Assembly (NCBI GenBank): GCA_003640645.1
Contig: QGHH01000002.1
Span: forward strand, 360,180-424,179
Reading direction: 5' to 3'
From: Fredinandcohnia aciditolerans
GTDB taxonomy: Bacteria > Bacillota > Bacilli > Bacillales > Bacillaceae_L
Length of the DNA stretch: 64,000 nucleotides
This document shows, piece by piece, positions 25,794 through 37,400 of the stretch. Under the pieces are notes generated by a model. The model saw only the letters and a list, made by a program, of their open reading frames with translations, was not told where the DNA came from and did not search any database. The position numbers were made by a program, and so were the translations under genes. Each line of letters begins with the position of its first letter. Within the stretch, counting starts at the first letter, position 1.

Positions 25794-26621
25794 ATGATGG
25801 ATATCGTAACAGGTGTTTTACTTGTGGCAATCGGGATATTTGCTGGTGGTTATGGGGCGATTGTTGGGGCTGGTGGAGGATTTTTATTTGTACCGGCACT
25901 CTTGCTTCTTTTTCATGTTGATCCCGTTCTTGCTGCTGGAACAGGGCTAGTCATTGTATTAATTAACTCATTGTCTGGTGTTTTTGGATTTGCAAAACAG
26001 AAACGGATTGATTATCGAACCGGAATCATGCTAGGTATAGGGGCGTTCCCAGGGACTTTTATCGGTGTGCAACTTCTTCAAGCCTATTCTTCTACGTATT
26101 TTTATTTTTTCTTTGCTAGTGTACTTGTCTTTTTGGGCTTCTTTTTAGTCGTGAAAAATACAAATCTGCTAAAAAAGAAGAATATGACGAAGGAAGTAAA
26201 AAAAGAAACCGCAGCAACTGGGGAATCAGAGAATAACGTCAGTTCTAATCTTCAAGCAAATACAAGATTACAAGGTAAATGGCTCATTCCACTTGGTTTA
26301 TTCATGGGGATTCTCTCGAGCTATCTTGGGATTGGTGGAGGCTGGATGCTTGTCCCAATTTTGGTATACATCTTTCGTGTTCCAACCCATATCGCAACCG
26401 CAACCTCAATCTTTTCTTTATGTTTGTATTCTTCTGTAGGTGTGTTTCTTCAGGTCTGGCATGGGAATATCGATTGGCTGATCGTTGCGTTTGGTGGAGC
26501 CGGGATTATCATTGGTTCACAGCTAGGCGTCTTGCTCTCACAAAAAATACCAAGTCGAGTCATCATGCAAATGCTATCTTTTCTATTAATAATCATAGGG
26601 TTTCGAATGTATTTTCATTAA
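25794..26621 (+). CDS. TauE/SafE-family sulfite/anion permease
   Basis: 275 residues with about eight membrane helices in two homologous halves, each starting with the small-residue motif (GAIVGAGGGFLFVP near 20; GILSSYLGIGGGWMLVP near 175). A cytoplasmic charged loop lies at 118-160. The family exports or imports sulfite, sulfoacetate or related anions. RBS AGGGGGAA. Divergent from the LysR gene, which suggests a sulfur-related role. Confidence 0.85.
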   Translation: MMDIVTGVLLVAIGIFAGGYGAIVGAGGGFLFVPALLLLFHVDPVLAAGTGLVIVLINSLSGVFGFAKQKRIDYRTGIMLGIGAFPGTFIGVQLLQAYSSTYFYFFFASVLVFLGFFLVVKNTNLLKKKNMTKEVKKETAATGESENNVSSNLQANTRLQGKWLIPLGLFMGILSSYLGIGGGWMLVPILVYIFRVPTHIATATSIFSLCLYSSVGVFLQVWHGNIDWLIVAFGGAGIIIGSQLGVLLSQKIPSRVIMQMLSFLLIIIGFRMYFH

Positions 26622-26657
26622 GAACCAAAGGGGGAGATCTCTTTGGTTCTTTTTTTT
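26621..26657 (+). terminator. Intrinsic terminator after the TauE/SafE gene
   Basis: AGAACCAAAG and CTTTGGTTCT with a ten-base loop and a following run of eight T. Confidence 0.95.
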
Positions 26658-26686
26658 GTATGGACCCAGAAAACCGCAATTAAATG

Positions 26687-26741
26687 TTTAGTAAAACTTT
26701 AACTAAAATTCATTGACCTTTTTCACTAATGACTCTACAAT
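26687..26741 (+). promoter_or_regulatory. Promoter and likely GalR operator of the gal operon
   Basis: TTGACC (26713) and TACAAT (26736) are 17 bases apart, a good SigA promoter. Directly upstream the 21-base imperfect palindrome TTTAGTAAAACTTTAACTA plus AA (26687-26707) is symmetric except at two paired positions. It resembles LacI/GalR-family operators. The LacI-type regulator encoded at the end of the operon is the natural candidate to bind it. Confidence 0.65.
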
Positions 26742-26777
26742 GTAGATAGAAACCAAAGTATTGGAGGCAAATCCACT

Positions 26778-27941
26778 ATGGATCACGAACAACTTTCAAA
26801 TAGATTTATAGAAGTATTTAACGAAACCGATTACAGAAGCTTCTTCGCGCCTGGGCGTATTAATCTCATTGGTGAGCATACTGATTACAATGGCGGCCAT
26901 GTTTTTCCGGCTTCAATCACAAAAGGAACGTATGCGCTTGCTAGAAAACGTGACGATGACAAAATCAGAATGTACTCGATGAACTTTGAAGACCTCGGGG
27001 TAATCGAGTTTGACTTAAGCGACCTTGACTATACTAAAGCCCATGATTGGGCGAATTATCCGAAGGGAATGCTCCGTTATTTACGTGAAAAAGGCTATGA
27101 CATAACAACTGGTGTTGACGTACTTTTTTACGGCAATATCCCAAATGGTGCGGGTTTATCCTCATCGGCATCTATCGAGCTTGTGTCAGGTGTGATGTTC
27201 GAAAAATTATTTAACCTTGAAATTGATCGTGTTGAACTTGTAAAAATCGGTCAACTTGTAGAAAATAAGTTTATTGGTGTAAACAGTGGGATCATGGATC
27301 AATTTGCAATCGGAATGGGTAAAAAGAATGCAGGAATTTTACTAGATTGTGATACATTAAAGTATGAATACGCACCAATTGAGTTGGATGATCATCTCAT
27401 TTTAATTATGAACACAAACAAGCGCCGTGAGCTAGCGGATTCTAAATACAATGAGCGTCGCAGTGAGTGTGAACAGGCACTTTCTCAACTTCAAAAGGAG
27501 CTGGATGTTCAAGCGCTTGGTAATATCACAAGCGAAAAATTTGAACAGTACAAGTATCTAATCGAAAACGAAACCTTACAAAAGCGTGCTAAACATGCCA
27601 TTTATGAGAATGAAAGAACATTAGAGGCTTTAAAAGCCCTAAAAGCGGGGGACCTCGTAGAATTTGGTCGTTTACTTAATGCATCACACACATCATTGCG
27701 TGATGATTATGAAGTAACCGGAAAAGAGCTTGATACGTTAGCAGAAGCAGCATGGGCGCAAGAGGGTGTGCTTGGTGCACGAATGACAGGCGCTGGTTTC
27801 GGAGGCTGTGCGATTGCCCTCGTCGAAAAAGACAAAGCGCAAGCAATCATAGATGCCATCGGAAAATTATACGAAAAAACCATCGGCTACCCAGCATCCT
27901 TCTATGAAGTAAGCATCGGCGACGGCGCAAAAGAAATATAA
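26778..27941 (+). CDS. galK: Galactokinase
   Basis: Phosphorylates galactose to galactose 1-phosphate, first step of the Leloir pathway. 387 residues. The GHMP-kinase signature is present: [17 protein letters not shown] (24-40), the ATP-binding [11 protein letters not shown] near 130 and the C-terminal [16 protein letters not shown] near 335. TTGGAGG precedes the ATG. First gene of the operon galK-galE-galT-galM-galR. Confidence 0.97.
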   Translation: MDHEQLSNRFIEVFNETDYRSFFAPGRINLIGEHTDYNGGHVFPASITKGTYALARKRDDDKIRMYSMNFEDLGVIEFDLSDLDYTKAHDWANYPKGMLRYLREKGYDITTGVDVLFYGNIPNGAGLSSSASIELVSGVMFEKLFNLEIDRVELVKIGQLVENKFIGVNSGIMDQFAIGMGKKNAGILLDCDTLKYEYAPIELDDHLILIMNTNKRRELADSKYNERRSECEQALSQLQKELDVQALGNITSEKFEQYKYLIENETLQKRAKHAIYENERTLEALKALKAGDLVEFGRLLNASHTSLRDDYEVTGKELDTLAEAAWAQEGVLGARMTGAGFGGCAIALVEKDKAQAIIDAIGKLYEKTIGYPASFYEVSIGDGAKEI

Positions 27942-27944
27942 CAG

Positions 27945-28020
27945 GGTAGGACACAAGTTCGGGTGGGACACAGGCTGTCAGGGGGACGAGGGAACTGTCC
28001 CTCTGACCCAATTTAGGGTG
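27945..28020. repeat. Palindromic GGGACA element, degenerate copy
   Basis: GTGGGACACAGG, GGGGGACGAGGGAACTGTCCC and following GACCCA words repeat the element seen after secA. It lies between galK and galE and has low coding value. Confidence 0.6.
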
Positions 28021-28094
28021 AAAGCACCTGACCCAGCAGGCCCATGACCGAGCCAGGGTGAAAACCCCCTGAACAAAAAAAGGAGCGAATGAAT

Positions 28095-29084
28095 ATGAGT
28101 ATTTTAGTTTTAGGTGGAGCGGGGTATATTGGCTCACATGCGGTTTATCAGTTAATTGACGCAAACGAAGAAGTTGTGGTTGTTGACAATCTTCAAACAG
28201 GTCATAAGGAGGCGGTTCACCCGAAAGCGAAGTTTTATCAAGGTGACATCCGTGACCGTGCGTTTATGCAATCTGTTTTTGAAAAAGAAGATATTAACGC
28301 AGTGATCCACTTTGCGGCAAATTCTCTTGTCGGCGAATCAATGGTTGACCCGTTGAAATACTATGATAACAATGTGTTTGGAACACAAATCGTACTTGAA
28401 ACGATGAAAAACAATAATGTGAAATATATCGTTTTCTCATCTACGGCAGCAACTTATGGTGAACCGAAGCAGGTGCCAATTACGGAGGAGATGCCGACTG
28501 TTCCAACAAATACGTACGGTGAAACGAAGCTTGCGATGGAGAAAATGATGAAGTGGTCTGAGATTGCGCATGATATTAAATTTGTTTCACTCCGCTACTT
28601 TAACGTAGCTGGGGCTCGCGCAACTGGTGAAATCGGGGAGGATCATGATCCAGAAACACATCTGATCCCGGTTATTTTACAAGCGGCGTTAGGAAAAAGA
28701 GATGCCATCACAATCTTCGGTGAGGACTATGATACGCCAGACGGAACATGCATCCGTGATTATATTCATGTTGAGGACTTAATTAATGCGCACATTCTAG
28801 CGCTTAAATATCTCCAAAACGGAGGCGAGAGTAACTATTTTAACCTTGGAAGTAACAGTGGATTCTCTGTAAAAGAAATGGTTGAAGCAGCTAAAGAGGT
28901 TACACAACGCAATATCCCTGTCAATATTGGCGAGCGCCGTGCAGGTGACCCAAGTATTCTAATCGCATCATCAGGAAAAGCGAAGGAAGTGCTAGGCTGG
29001 GAGCCAAAGCGTACTTCTATCAACGAAATCATCAAGGATGCGTGGAACTGGCATGTAAACCACCCAAATGGGTATGAAAGCTGA
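28095..29084 (+). CDS. galE: UDP-glucose 4-epimerase
   Basis: Interconverts UDP-galactose and UDP-glucose. 329 residues, extended SDR fold: GGAGYIGSH near residue 6 binds NAD, and the catalytic pair is Ser in FSSTAATYG (about 117) and YxxxK in TYGETKLAMEK (about 142-146). The start at 28095 gives a nine-base spacing from AGGAG. The ATG six bases upstream is too close. Its stop lies just ahead of the galT start, suggesting coupling. Confidence 0.96.
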   Translation: MSILVLGGAGYIGSHAVYQLIDANEEVVVVDNLQTGHKEAVHPKAKFYQGDIRDRAFMQSVFEKEDINAVIHFAANSLVGESMVDPLKYYDNNVFGTQIVLETMKNNNVKYIVFSSTAATYGEPKQVPITEEMPTVPTNTYGETKLAMEKMMKWSEIAHDIKFVSLRYFNVAGARATGEIGEDHDPETHLIPVILQAALGKRDAITIFGEDYDTPDGTCIRDYIHVEDLINAHILALKYLQNGGESNYFNLGSNSGFSVKEMVEAAKEVTQRNIPVNIGERRAGDPSILIASSGKAKEVLGWEPKRTSINEIIKDAWNWHVNHPNGYES

Positions 29085-29094
29085 GGGGAGTAAC

Positions 29095-30591
29095 TTGACG
29101 ATCTACGGAGCTGTACAACAGCTAACGGAACAGGCTATCAAGGTTGGACTTATTGAAAAAGAAGATAAGATTTATGTTCGCAACCAAGTCCTTTCCTTAT
29201 TAAACTTAGAGGATTTCGTCCCAACCGAACATGTCTCACCTGAAAAAGACATTCCAACTCTGGTTGAGGATCTAGTTGAATACGCGTGCGAACAAGGTGT
29301 TATCGGGGACTATTTTGACGCAAAAGAAATACTTGCAAGTAAAATCATGAACGTGATGATTCCACTGCCGTCCGCGGTGACACGCCAGTTTTATGACCTT
29401 TATCAACAAGACCCGGCAGCAGCGACCACCTATTTTTATGAGTTGAGTAAAAATAGCAACTACATTCAAATGAAGCGAATCGAAAAAAACATTGAATATA
29501 AAGTAGAAACAACGTACGGCGAGCTTGATATTACTATCAATTTGTCTAAGCCTGAAAAGGATCCAAAGCAGATTGCGCTTGAAAAAGAGACAAAAATCAG
29601 CGGTGAGAAGTATCCGAAATGCCTGCTCTGTGTAGAAAATGAAGGGTATGCGGGCCGCATCGGTCATCCGGCTCGCTCCAATCACCGCATCATCCCGGTG
29701 CCACTTGAGGGAGAAAACTGGTATTTGCAGTACTCGCCATATGTGTACTACAACGAACACAGTATCCTGCTTTGCGAAGAGCATCGTGATATGAAAATTA
29801 GCAAGGCAACATTTGCACGATTACTTGGTTTTGTTGAAAAGTTTCCACACTATTTTATAGGTTCAAACGCAGACATCCCAATTGTGGGGGGCTCGATTTT
29901 AACCCATGATCACTATCAGGGTGGAAACTATGATTTTGCGATGGCAAAGGCAAAAGACGATATCAAATTCACGTGGGACTGTTATGACACCATCGAATTT
30001 TCAACGGTAAAATGGCCAATGTCAGTTCTTCGCCTAAGAAGCTCGGATAAGGATGCCTTGATAGAAGCGGGTGACCACATTTTACAAGCATGGCGCAACT
30101 ACAGCGACCCTGAAGTCGACATCATCGCGTTTACGGGTGACACGCCGCATAACACGATTACACCGATTGCTAGGCAACGAGACGGCAAATTCGAGCTCGA
30201 CCTTGTTCTTCGTAACAACCGAACAAATGATGAGCATCCACTTGGCATATTCCATCCGCATGCTGATGTGCATCATATTAAAAAAGAAAACATCGGTCTC
30301 ATCGAGGTTATGGGATTAGCGGTACTTCCGGCTCGACTCAAAACAGAGCTACAAGAAGTTGAAAAATACCTAATCGGCGAAGCAGACTCAGTCAATCCCA
30401 TCCACCTAGAATGGGCGGATGAACTGAAAGCTTACAACCCAACATTAGAAAATGCTCACGAATTTGTACAACAAGAAGTAGGCAAAAAGTTCATGCGGGT
30501 GCTTGAAGACGCAGGCGTATACAAACGTGATGAAGTTGGCCAAAATGCATTTAAGAGATTTATAGACCATTTTACCTTTATTCAGCAGTAA
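29095..30591 (+). CDS. galT: Galactose-1-phosphate uridylyltransferase, type 2
   Basis: Transfers UMP from UDP-glucose to galactose 1-phosphate. 498 residues, the longer Firmicutes GalT2 form. Motifs include RIGHPARSNHR near 195 and GGSILTHDHYQGG near 268. I choose TTG at 29095 because GAGGGG lies seven bases upstream. The ATG at 29068 would overlap galE. The last codons (HFTFIQQ) are encoded by the left arm of a dispersed hairpin element. Confidence 0.94.
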   Translation: MTIYGAVQQLTEQAIKVGLIEKEDKIYVRNQVLSLLNLEDFVPTEHVSPEKDIPTLVEDLVEYACEQGVIGDYFDAKEILASKIMNVMIPLPSAVTRQFYDLYQQDPAAATTYFYELSKNSNYIQMKRIEKNIEYKVETTYGELDITINLSKPEKDPKQIALEKETKISGEKYPKCLLCVENEGYAGRIGHPARSNHRIIPVPLEGENWYLQYSPYVYYNEHSILLCEEHRDMKISKATFARLLGFVEKFPHYFIGSNADIPIVGGSILTHDHYQGGNYDFAMAKAKDDIKFTWDCYDTIEFSTVKWPMSVLRLRSSDKDALIEAGDHILQAWRNYSDPEVDIIAFTGDTPHNTITPIARQRDGKFELDLVLRNNRTNDEHPLGIFHPHADVHHIKKENIGLIEVMGLAVLPARLKTELQEVEKYLIGEADSVNPIHLEWADELKAYNPTLENAHEFVQQEVGKKFMRVLEDAGVYKRDEVGQNAFKRFIDHFTFIQQ

Positions 30592-30745
30592 TCTCTTAAA
30601 TAGTATTTTGTAGAATATATTTTTTTCGCACTTAAATTGGCTGAATAAAGGTAAAGCCTCCGGCGGATGCCACAGATTTTCAATGGAAACTTTTCGAGCG
30701 CGCTCGAAAAAATCTGGGCGCAAATACGCCAAGGCGCATTTGATA
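30572..30745 (+). repeat. Multi-hairpin dispersed element, copy 3 (galT-galM)
   Basis: The left arm TTTACCTTTATTCAGC (about 30572-30587) lies inside the galT reading frame and pairs perfectly with GCTGAATAAAGGTAAA (about 30640-30655). The core GCCTCCGGCGGATGCCACAG, CTTTTCGAGC/GCTCGAAAA and CAAATACGCC/GGCGCATTTG then runs to about 30744, shortly before the galM ribosome site. Confidence 0.85.
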
Positions 30746-30765
30746 CTAGATAGGAGATTATCAAT

Positions 30766-31809
30766 ATGGAAGTTACAGTACATCCCTACGGAAAGTATGA
30801 TAACCAAGAAGTTCAAGCTTATACGTTAAAAAATGATCACGGGCTAAGCGTTACCTGCATTGACTATGGTTGCATTATTACGGAAATCCTCGCTCCAGAT
30901 CGAAACGGTGCGCAGGAGAATGTTGTACTCGGATTTGATAGCCTGGATGGATATCTTGCAGACCAAACCTATCAAGGGACGATTGTGGGTCGGATTGCAG
31001 GCCGCATTAGAGGTGGCGAATTTGAGCTAAATGGTAAAACATATTCCTTAGATAAAAATGAAAAACCAAACCATATCCATGGTGGAGTAAAAGGGTTTAG
31101 CAAAGTCGTGTGGGATTCCACTATTATTAAGAAAGAAAATCATGTCGGCGTTGAGTTTAAGTATGTCAGTATGGACGGTGAAGGTGGCTATCCTGGAACG
31201 ATTGAAATGACAGTCACTTATTCACTCAATAATGAAAATGAATTATCGATCTCTGCAGTAGGTGTTCCTGATGCAGACACTATTTTAAATATCACAAATC
31301 ATGCTTATTTTAACCTATCAGGTAACATGAAAAATGATGTGCTTGATCATGAACTTACAATTAATAGTAGTAAGTTTCTCGAATTAGACCAAGAGTTTCT
31401 TCCTACTGGTGAACTCCTTGATGTCACTGGCACTGTTTTTGATTTTCGAGAAGGTCGAAAAATAGCAGACGGCCCGAATTCAGCTGATGAGCAGATTGCC
31501 ATTGTCGGTCAAGGATATGACCATCCATTTTTGCTCGATGAAAAATTGGTTACGCTTTATGACGAAGCATCCGGTCGCCTATTGAAGGTAGAAACGAACC
31601 AGCCTGCCGTTGTCGTATACTCAAGCAACACAATGAAAGGATTTAAAATGCGCGATGGTAGTGCACGTCCGTATTTTGGCGTTTGCCTGGAAACACAAGC
31701 ACCACCTGATGCAATCCATCATCCGAACTTCCCATCCACGATCGTCAAAAAGGGTGGAGAATACAATTGGGAAACGAAGTACACATTCTCGGTGAATAAA
31801 TTCCGGTGA
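30766..31809 (+). CDS. galM: Aldose 1-epimerase (galactose mutarotase)
   Basis: Converts beta- to alpha-galactose for galactokinase. 347 residues, beta-sandwich fold. Catalytic region signals: NHIHGGVKGFSKVVW near 100 (His), ILNITNHAYFNLSG near 175 (His) and the FGVCLETQAPPDAIHHPNFP end with the catalytic Glu at about 307. TAGGAG precedes the ATG. Fourth gene of the gal operon. Confidence 0.95.
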   Translation: MEVTVHPYGKYDNQEVQAYTLKNDHGLSVTCIDYGCIITEILAPDRNGAQENVVLGFDSLDGYLADQTYQGTIVGRIAGRIRGGEFELNGKTYSLDKNEKPNHIHGGVKGFSKVVWDSTIIKKENHVGVEFKYVSMDGEGGYPGTIEMTVTYSLNNENELSISAVGVPDADTILNITNHAYFNLSGNMKNDVLDHELTINSSKFLELDQEFLPTGELLDVTGTVFDFREGRKIADGPNSADEQIAIVGQGYDHPFLLDEKLVTLYDEASGRLLKVETNQPAVVVYSSNTMKGFKMRDGSARPYFGVCLETQAPPDAIHHPNFPSTIVKKGGEYNWETKYTFSVNKFR

Positions 31810-31886
31810 AACTGTATTTGGGCTAAAACCCATTTCCCGAGCGCGTTTCCATAAAACTCAGGACATTTTTAATAGAAAGGAGATGA

Positions 31887-32893
<1,007 letters not shown>

Positions 32894-33537
32894 ACAATCC
32901 AATATAATAGGAAAGAAAGATTACCAACTTTCCCTATAACAACCACGAAACTCCTAGAGAATTAAGTCGAATTCTCGTACCTTTTCCTTACCTATTCACC
33001 AGCATTTACCACTTCAAATAATCATTCTTCGAAAATAAAATCCTATTTTACAAAAACATTACCTCATTTTAAGAGGAAGACGAAATTATTCCTTCACACG
33101 AATGAAAGTGCTTACAAGAAAATTTAAGGCGCCGAATACTGTCAAGTTACATTTATGTTACAAACATTAATGATAAAAGGACTAATTTCCTACTAATTGT
33201 AATAAAGGGAGTCAAGAGGCTTGAAACCAAGATATTATGTCGAGGGATATCAACGTTCTTCAGTCTAATGAATTTCTCAAAAGTACTAGTGGGGTAGTAC
33301 ACCTTATGTAGTAAGTGGCTCCAAAAGAAACGACAATTTGTAGAAAAATGTAGAATAAACAGGTCTTTCGTCTCGGTTATTAAGTTGGTTGAATAATCCG
33401 GAAAAATTGACCTAATCCTAAATATCAAGTAATTTTTAGTATATATCTGGAAAAAATGTGACCGTACTATGTCAATTTTGCCCCGTGTAAGGGCATTGCA
33501 CTATATAAAACTTATTTACGATAAGCAGGTGATTTTT
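32894..33537 (+). other. Intergenic region between gal operon and T7SS-like locus
   Basis: About 640 A/T-rich bases. I see no credible gene, terminator or repeat of the families described elsewhere in the window. A TATATAAAA box near 33500 could be the -10 region for the first T7SS-like gene, but no clear -35 accompanies it. Confidence 0.4.
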
Positions 33538-33882
33538 ATGGGAATTAGTGTTTCGGCAGCAATTTCACAGGCAAACCAACTTCGCAATTATGCCACACAG
33601 CTTCGGAATCTAAAAACCTCTTTAAATGGGTTTCAAGGAAATATCAATTCAGCTTGGCAGGCAACAGAGGTTCAGTATATCAACCAAGCGATCGCCGAGA
33701 TTAACCGAGAGTTAAATTCGATTGCCTCTAAACTAGACTCTGTTGCTCCAGACATCATATCTGTTGCAAACCAAATTAAGCGAGAAGAAGAAGCAGCTGC
33801 TCGTGCAGCAGCGGAAGCGAGAAGAAAGGCTGAAGAAGAAGCACAAAAAAGAGCTGACGCAAGGGCACCGCATCTTCGTTAA
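33538..33882 (+). CDS. WXG100-like helical protein with charged C-terminal tail
   Basis: 114 residues: two helices around a NSAWQATEVQ turn (about residue 39), where W-x-A replaces the usual WxG. A third helical stretch follows and then an Ala/Glu/Arg coiled tail (EEEAAARAAAEARRKAEEEA). The start at 33538 follows AGCAGGTG. The frame back to 33469 has no site. It is the first gene of the T7SS-like locus and may be a secreted partner or a targeting factor. No toxin domain is attached. Confidence 0.65.
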   Translation: MGISVSAAISQANQLRNYATQLRNLKTSLNGFQGNINSAWQATEVQYINQAIAEINRELNSIASKLDSVAPDIISVANQIKREEEAAARAAAEARRKAEEEAQKRADARAPHLR

Positions 33883-33976
33883 ATCTAATACTTTTGCTGT
33901 CGTGGTAATGTGTGTTTTCTTTTGCTTTTCTTAGTCAAACGTTTGAATTGCATGCAATGAAGGGCGGTAAAAAGCC

Positions 33977-34396
33977 TTGCTTATACTCAAAAAATTAGTT
34001 CAATACCTCTCCTTATTTTGTGTGATGATTTTTTATATCGAGGCCTTGGAGAGTATCTATGTTGGGAATATTACGGGCGGTTTAATTATGCTCATCATCT
34101 TATTTCTATTAAACTATCGGATTTTAAAATGGATGAGTAAGTACCCTGTCTCATACCCAGGGTTGTATTTTTTGAATGGAATATTAACCCTGATTAGTAT
34201 TATTTTCATCATTTATTTACTAATTTTCATAACCGGTAGACGTACTTTTGACGATGTTGTAGGTTACTTCATCCTTATAACTGGTCTGATATCTGCTGTG
34301 TTTTGGTGGAATTTTAATATTTTAGAAGTATTTAGAAAGAAAAAAGGGAAAAGGGATACGTCCCTAAGGTTTCAAAAGAAGTCGTTTAAAAAGTAG
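33977..34396 (+). CDS. Four-helix membrane protein of the T7SS-like locus
   Basis: 139 residues with four hydrophobic segments (about 8-25, 35-52, 65-88 and 98-118) and a basic C-terminal tail (RKKKGKRDTSLRF). The start is uncertain: TTG at 33977 is used, with a weak AGGGCGG far upstream. An internal ATG at about 34024 would remove part of helix 1. It lies between the WXG-like gene and essC. Size and topology resemble small immunity proteins of T7SS toxins, but no toxin is adjacent. Function unknown. Confidence 0.55.
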   Translation: MLILKKLVQYLSLFCVMIFYIEALESIYVGNITGGLIMLIILFLLNYRILKWMSKYPVSYPGLYFLNGILTLISIIFIIYLLIFITGRRTFDDVVGYFILITGLISAVFWWNFNILEVFRKKKGKRDTSLRFQKKSFKK

Positions 34397-34432
34397 TTTT
34401 TTAAACGTACTTATTGATAGGAGAGATTTGCT

Positions 34433-37400
34433 TTGATATTAACTCTATTTGATCGGGAAAAGGCATTTACATATGTACTGCCAGAGCGCATCACAGGCCG
34501 CTATATCTTAACCTCTGAAGATGCTCATGGGGAACCGAAAGATTTAATTGCCATCGAGGCAGAAGATGGCAAATGGTTCTTGAAATCGAACAAGTCGGCA
34601 TTTTTGGCAAGTGATAAGCAAGAAATACTTGTCAAACAGGAAATAGAGCCGTTTAAAACATACTCGATTTCACGGAACAATGATGCATCTGCTCTCCTTT
34701 ATGTAGAGCCACCGACAAACGATCGAAATGAGTTTACAAAGCATGAGGTGACGGGAAGTAGCATTCGGATTGGTCGAGGCAATGACAGCCACATCCGATT
34801 TTCGAATAAGCTTGTCTCTAGTTCCCACTGCGTGATTCAGTATGATGCACAAGGCCATGCGATCATTCGTGACAACAATAGTTCGAACGGTACATATGTC
34901 AACGGAGAACGTGTGACGGAGAAAGTTCTTTCAACAGGTGATGTTATTTACATCATGGGATTGAAGATCATTTACAACGGCAAGCTCTTATCTCTGAATA
35001 ACCCACATCAATTAGTATTTTTAGACCGAAATGCGTTTCGTCCGTTTGAAGTGCAAAAGCCGATTATAGAAGAAGAGGAGCCACTTGACGATTTCGAAAC
35101 CGAGGAATTAAATGATGACCTCTTTTATCGTTCACCACGTTTTAAGCGGGATATTAAAAGGACAGAAATTAGAATCGACCCACCGCCTTCGAAGCCGAAT
35201 ATCGATGAGACTCCATTGATGTTCATCCTCGGACCTTCTCTCACAATGGGAATGGCATCCTTGTCCATGGGGATATTTATGCTAAATAACGTACTGGCAC
35301 GCGGCGAAAGTCTTACATACGCGATGCCGACATTGATCATGTCCTTTAGTATGTTGATCGGAACAGTGCTTTGGCCAATTTTAACGAAGAAATATGAGAA
35401 GAAGCAGCGGATAAAGCTTGAAGGCAAACGTCAGGAAAAATACTCAAAATACATTGAAGAAATGGCGCAGGAGATAGAAGAAGAATGTCAACGTCAAAGT
35501 GAAATTCTTCATGAAAACCATGTCGCCCTCCAAAATTTAATTTCACGAATTACAATGCGAAAAAGAAATCTGTGGGAGCGCGCCATTGGTCAAGATGATT
35601 TCCTTAAGGTTCGTCTTGGGATTGGCGATCTTCCATTAAATGCAGAGCTAAAATACCCTGAGAAGAAATTCACCCTAGAGGACGACAACCTCCAGGATGA
35701 ACTCTATAAATTGGTTGAGACACCTCACATTTTAAAACAGGTGCCCGTAACCTTAAGTTTTGTTGAGGAGTATGTCAGTGGGGTGATTGGACGCCGCAGT
35801 CGCGTGCAGGATTTTGTGAAGGGACTTATTTTTCAATTAACAGCCTTACATAGTTATGACGAGCTGAAGCTAGTGTTTCTTTACGACAAAAATGAGGAAG
35901 AGTATTGGAAGTTTGCGAGATGGCTACCACATGTATGGGATGAAGCGATGCAGATTCGTTATATCGCAACAGATGCGACTGAGGTGAAGGAGCTGTCTTC
36001 CTATTTTGAAAAGGAAATTGCCTACCGCGCAAGCCTTGATGAGGCAGAGATACAGGACCTTGACCAGCATTATTTGATTTTCTCCATGAGTAAGTCACTC
36101 GCATCAAGGGCTGAGATGATCAACCTCCTTTTAGAGGAAAATAAGAACATTGGAATTAGCCTTGTCACGTTATACGATGAGCTTAAAAATTTACCGAAGG
36201 AATGTACGATGGTTGTCGAGCTTGCGGATGATATGTCCAAAATTTATGACAAGGACGACATTTCCGGTTTGTACACTGCATTTGATGCGGAATTTTATGA
36301 GCGTGAGGATGCGGAAGAGGTTGCGATTCGCCTAGCGAACATCCAGCTTGCATCCTCCGTTGAGGCATACACGCTACCAGACATGATTACGTTCCTTGAG
36401 ATGTTTGGTGTAAGTAAAATCGAGCACTTGAACGCATTGACTCGTTGGAAGGAAAACAACCCTGTGCTCTCCATTGAAACACCAATTGGGGTCGACACGA
36501 TGGGTGAGTCGTTCAAATTAGACCTTCATGAAAAATACCACGGTCCACACGGGCTGATTGCTGGTATGACCGGGTCTGGTAAGTCTGAGTTCATTATGAC
36601 GTTCATTTTATCGCTTGCGGTGAACTATCACCCAGATGAGGTTGCCTTTATTTTAATCGACTATAAGGGTGGCGGAATGGCGAACGCCTTTTTAAATCTG
36701 CCGCATTTAGCTGGAACGATTACAAACCTCGATGGGGCAGCGGTGAAACGCTCGTTGATTTCAATCCAAAGTGAGCTAAAGCGTCGTCAGTCCATTTTCA
36801 GTGAGACGAGTCGACGTATGAATACAAGTAATATTGACATTTATAAATACCAAAAGCTGTACCGTGAAGGCTTAGTGAGTGAGCCACTTCAGCATTTGTT
36901 CATGATTTCCGATGAGTTCGCCGAGCTGAAAACCCAGCAACCTGAGTTCATGGAGCAACTGGTGAGTGCGGCTCGTATCGGACGAAGCTTAGGTGTCCAC
37001 TTGATACTAGCTACTCAGAAGCCTTCTGGTGTCGTGGACGATCAAATTTGGAGTAACTCGAAATTCAGAATCAGTCTGAAGGTACAGGAAAAAGCCGATA
37101 GTATGGAAGTCATCAAGCGACCAGATGCTGCCGAGCTATCAACGACCGGTCGTTTTTACCTGCAAGTGGGGTATAACGAGTTGTTCGAGCTTGGTCAATC
37201 GGCATGGGCTGGGGCACCGTATTATCCATCCGATAAGATTGAAAAACGGGTGGATGAAAGCATTCGTGTCATTGACCACCTAGGTCGTGTCATCAAGAGT
37301 GCGAAGATCGACCGTAGAACAATGGTGAAGAATCCACCGAAGCAAATTGATGAAGTAACAAAGTACCTAGAAACTCTAGCAAAACAGGAAAATATCAAAG

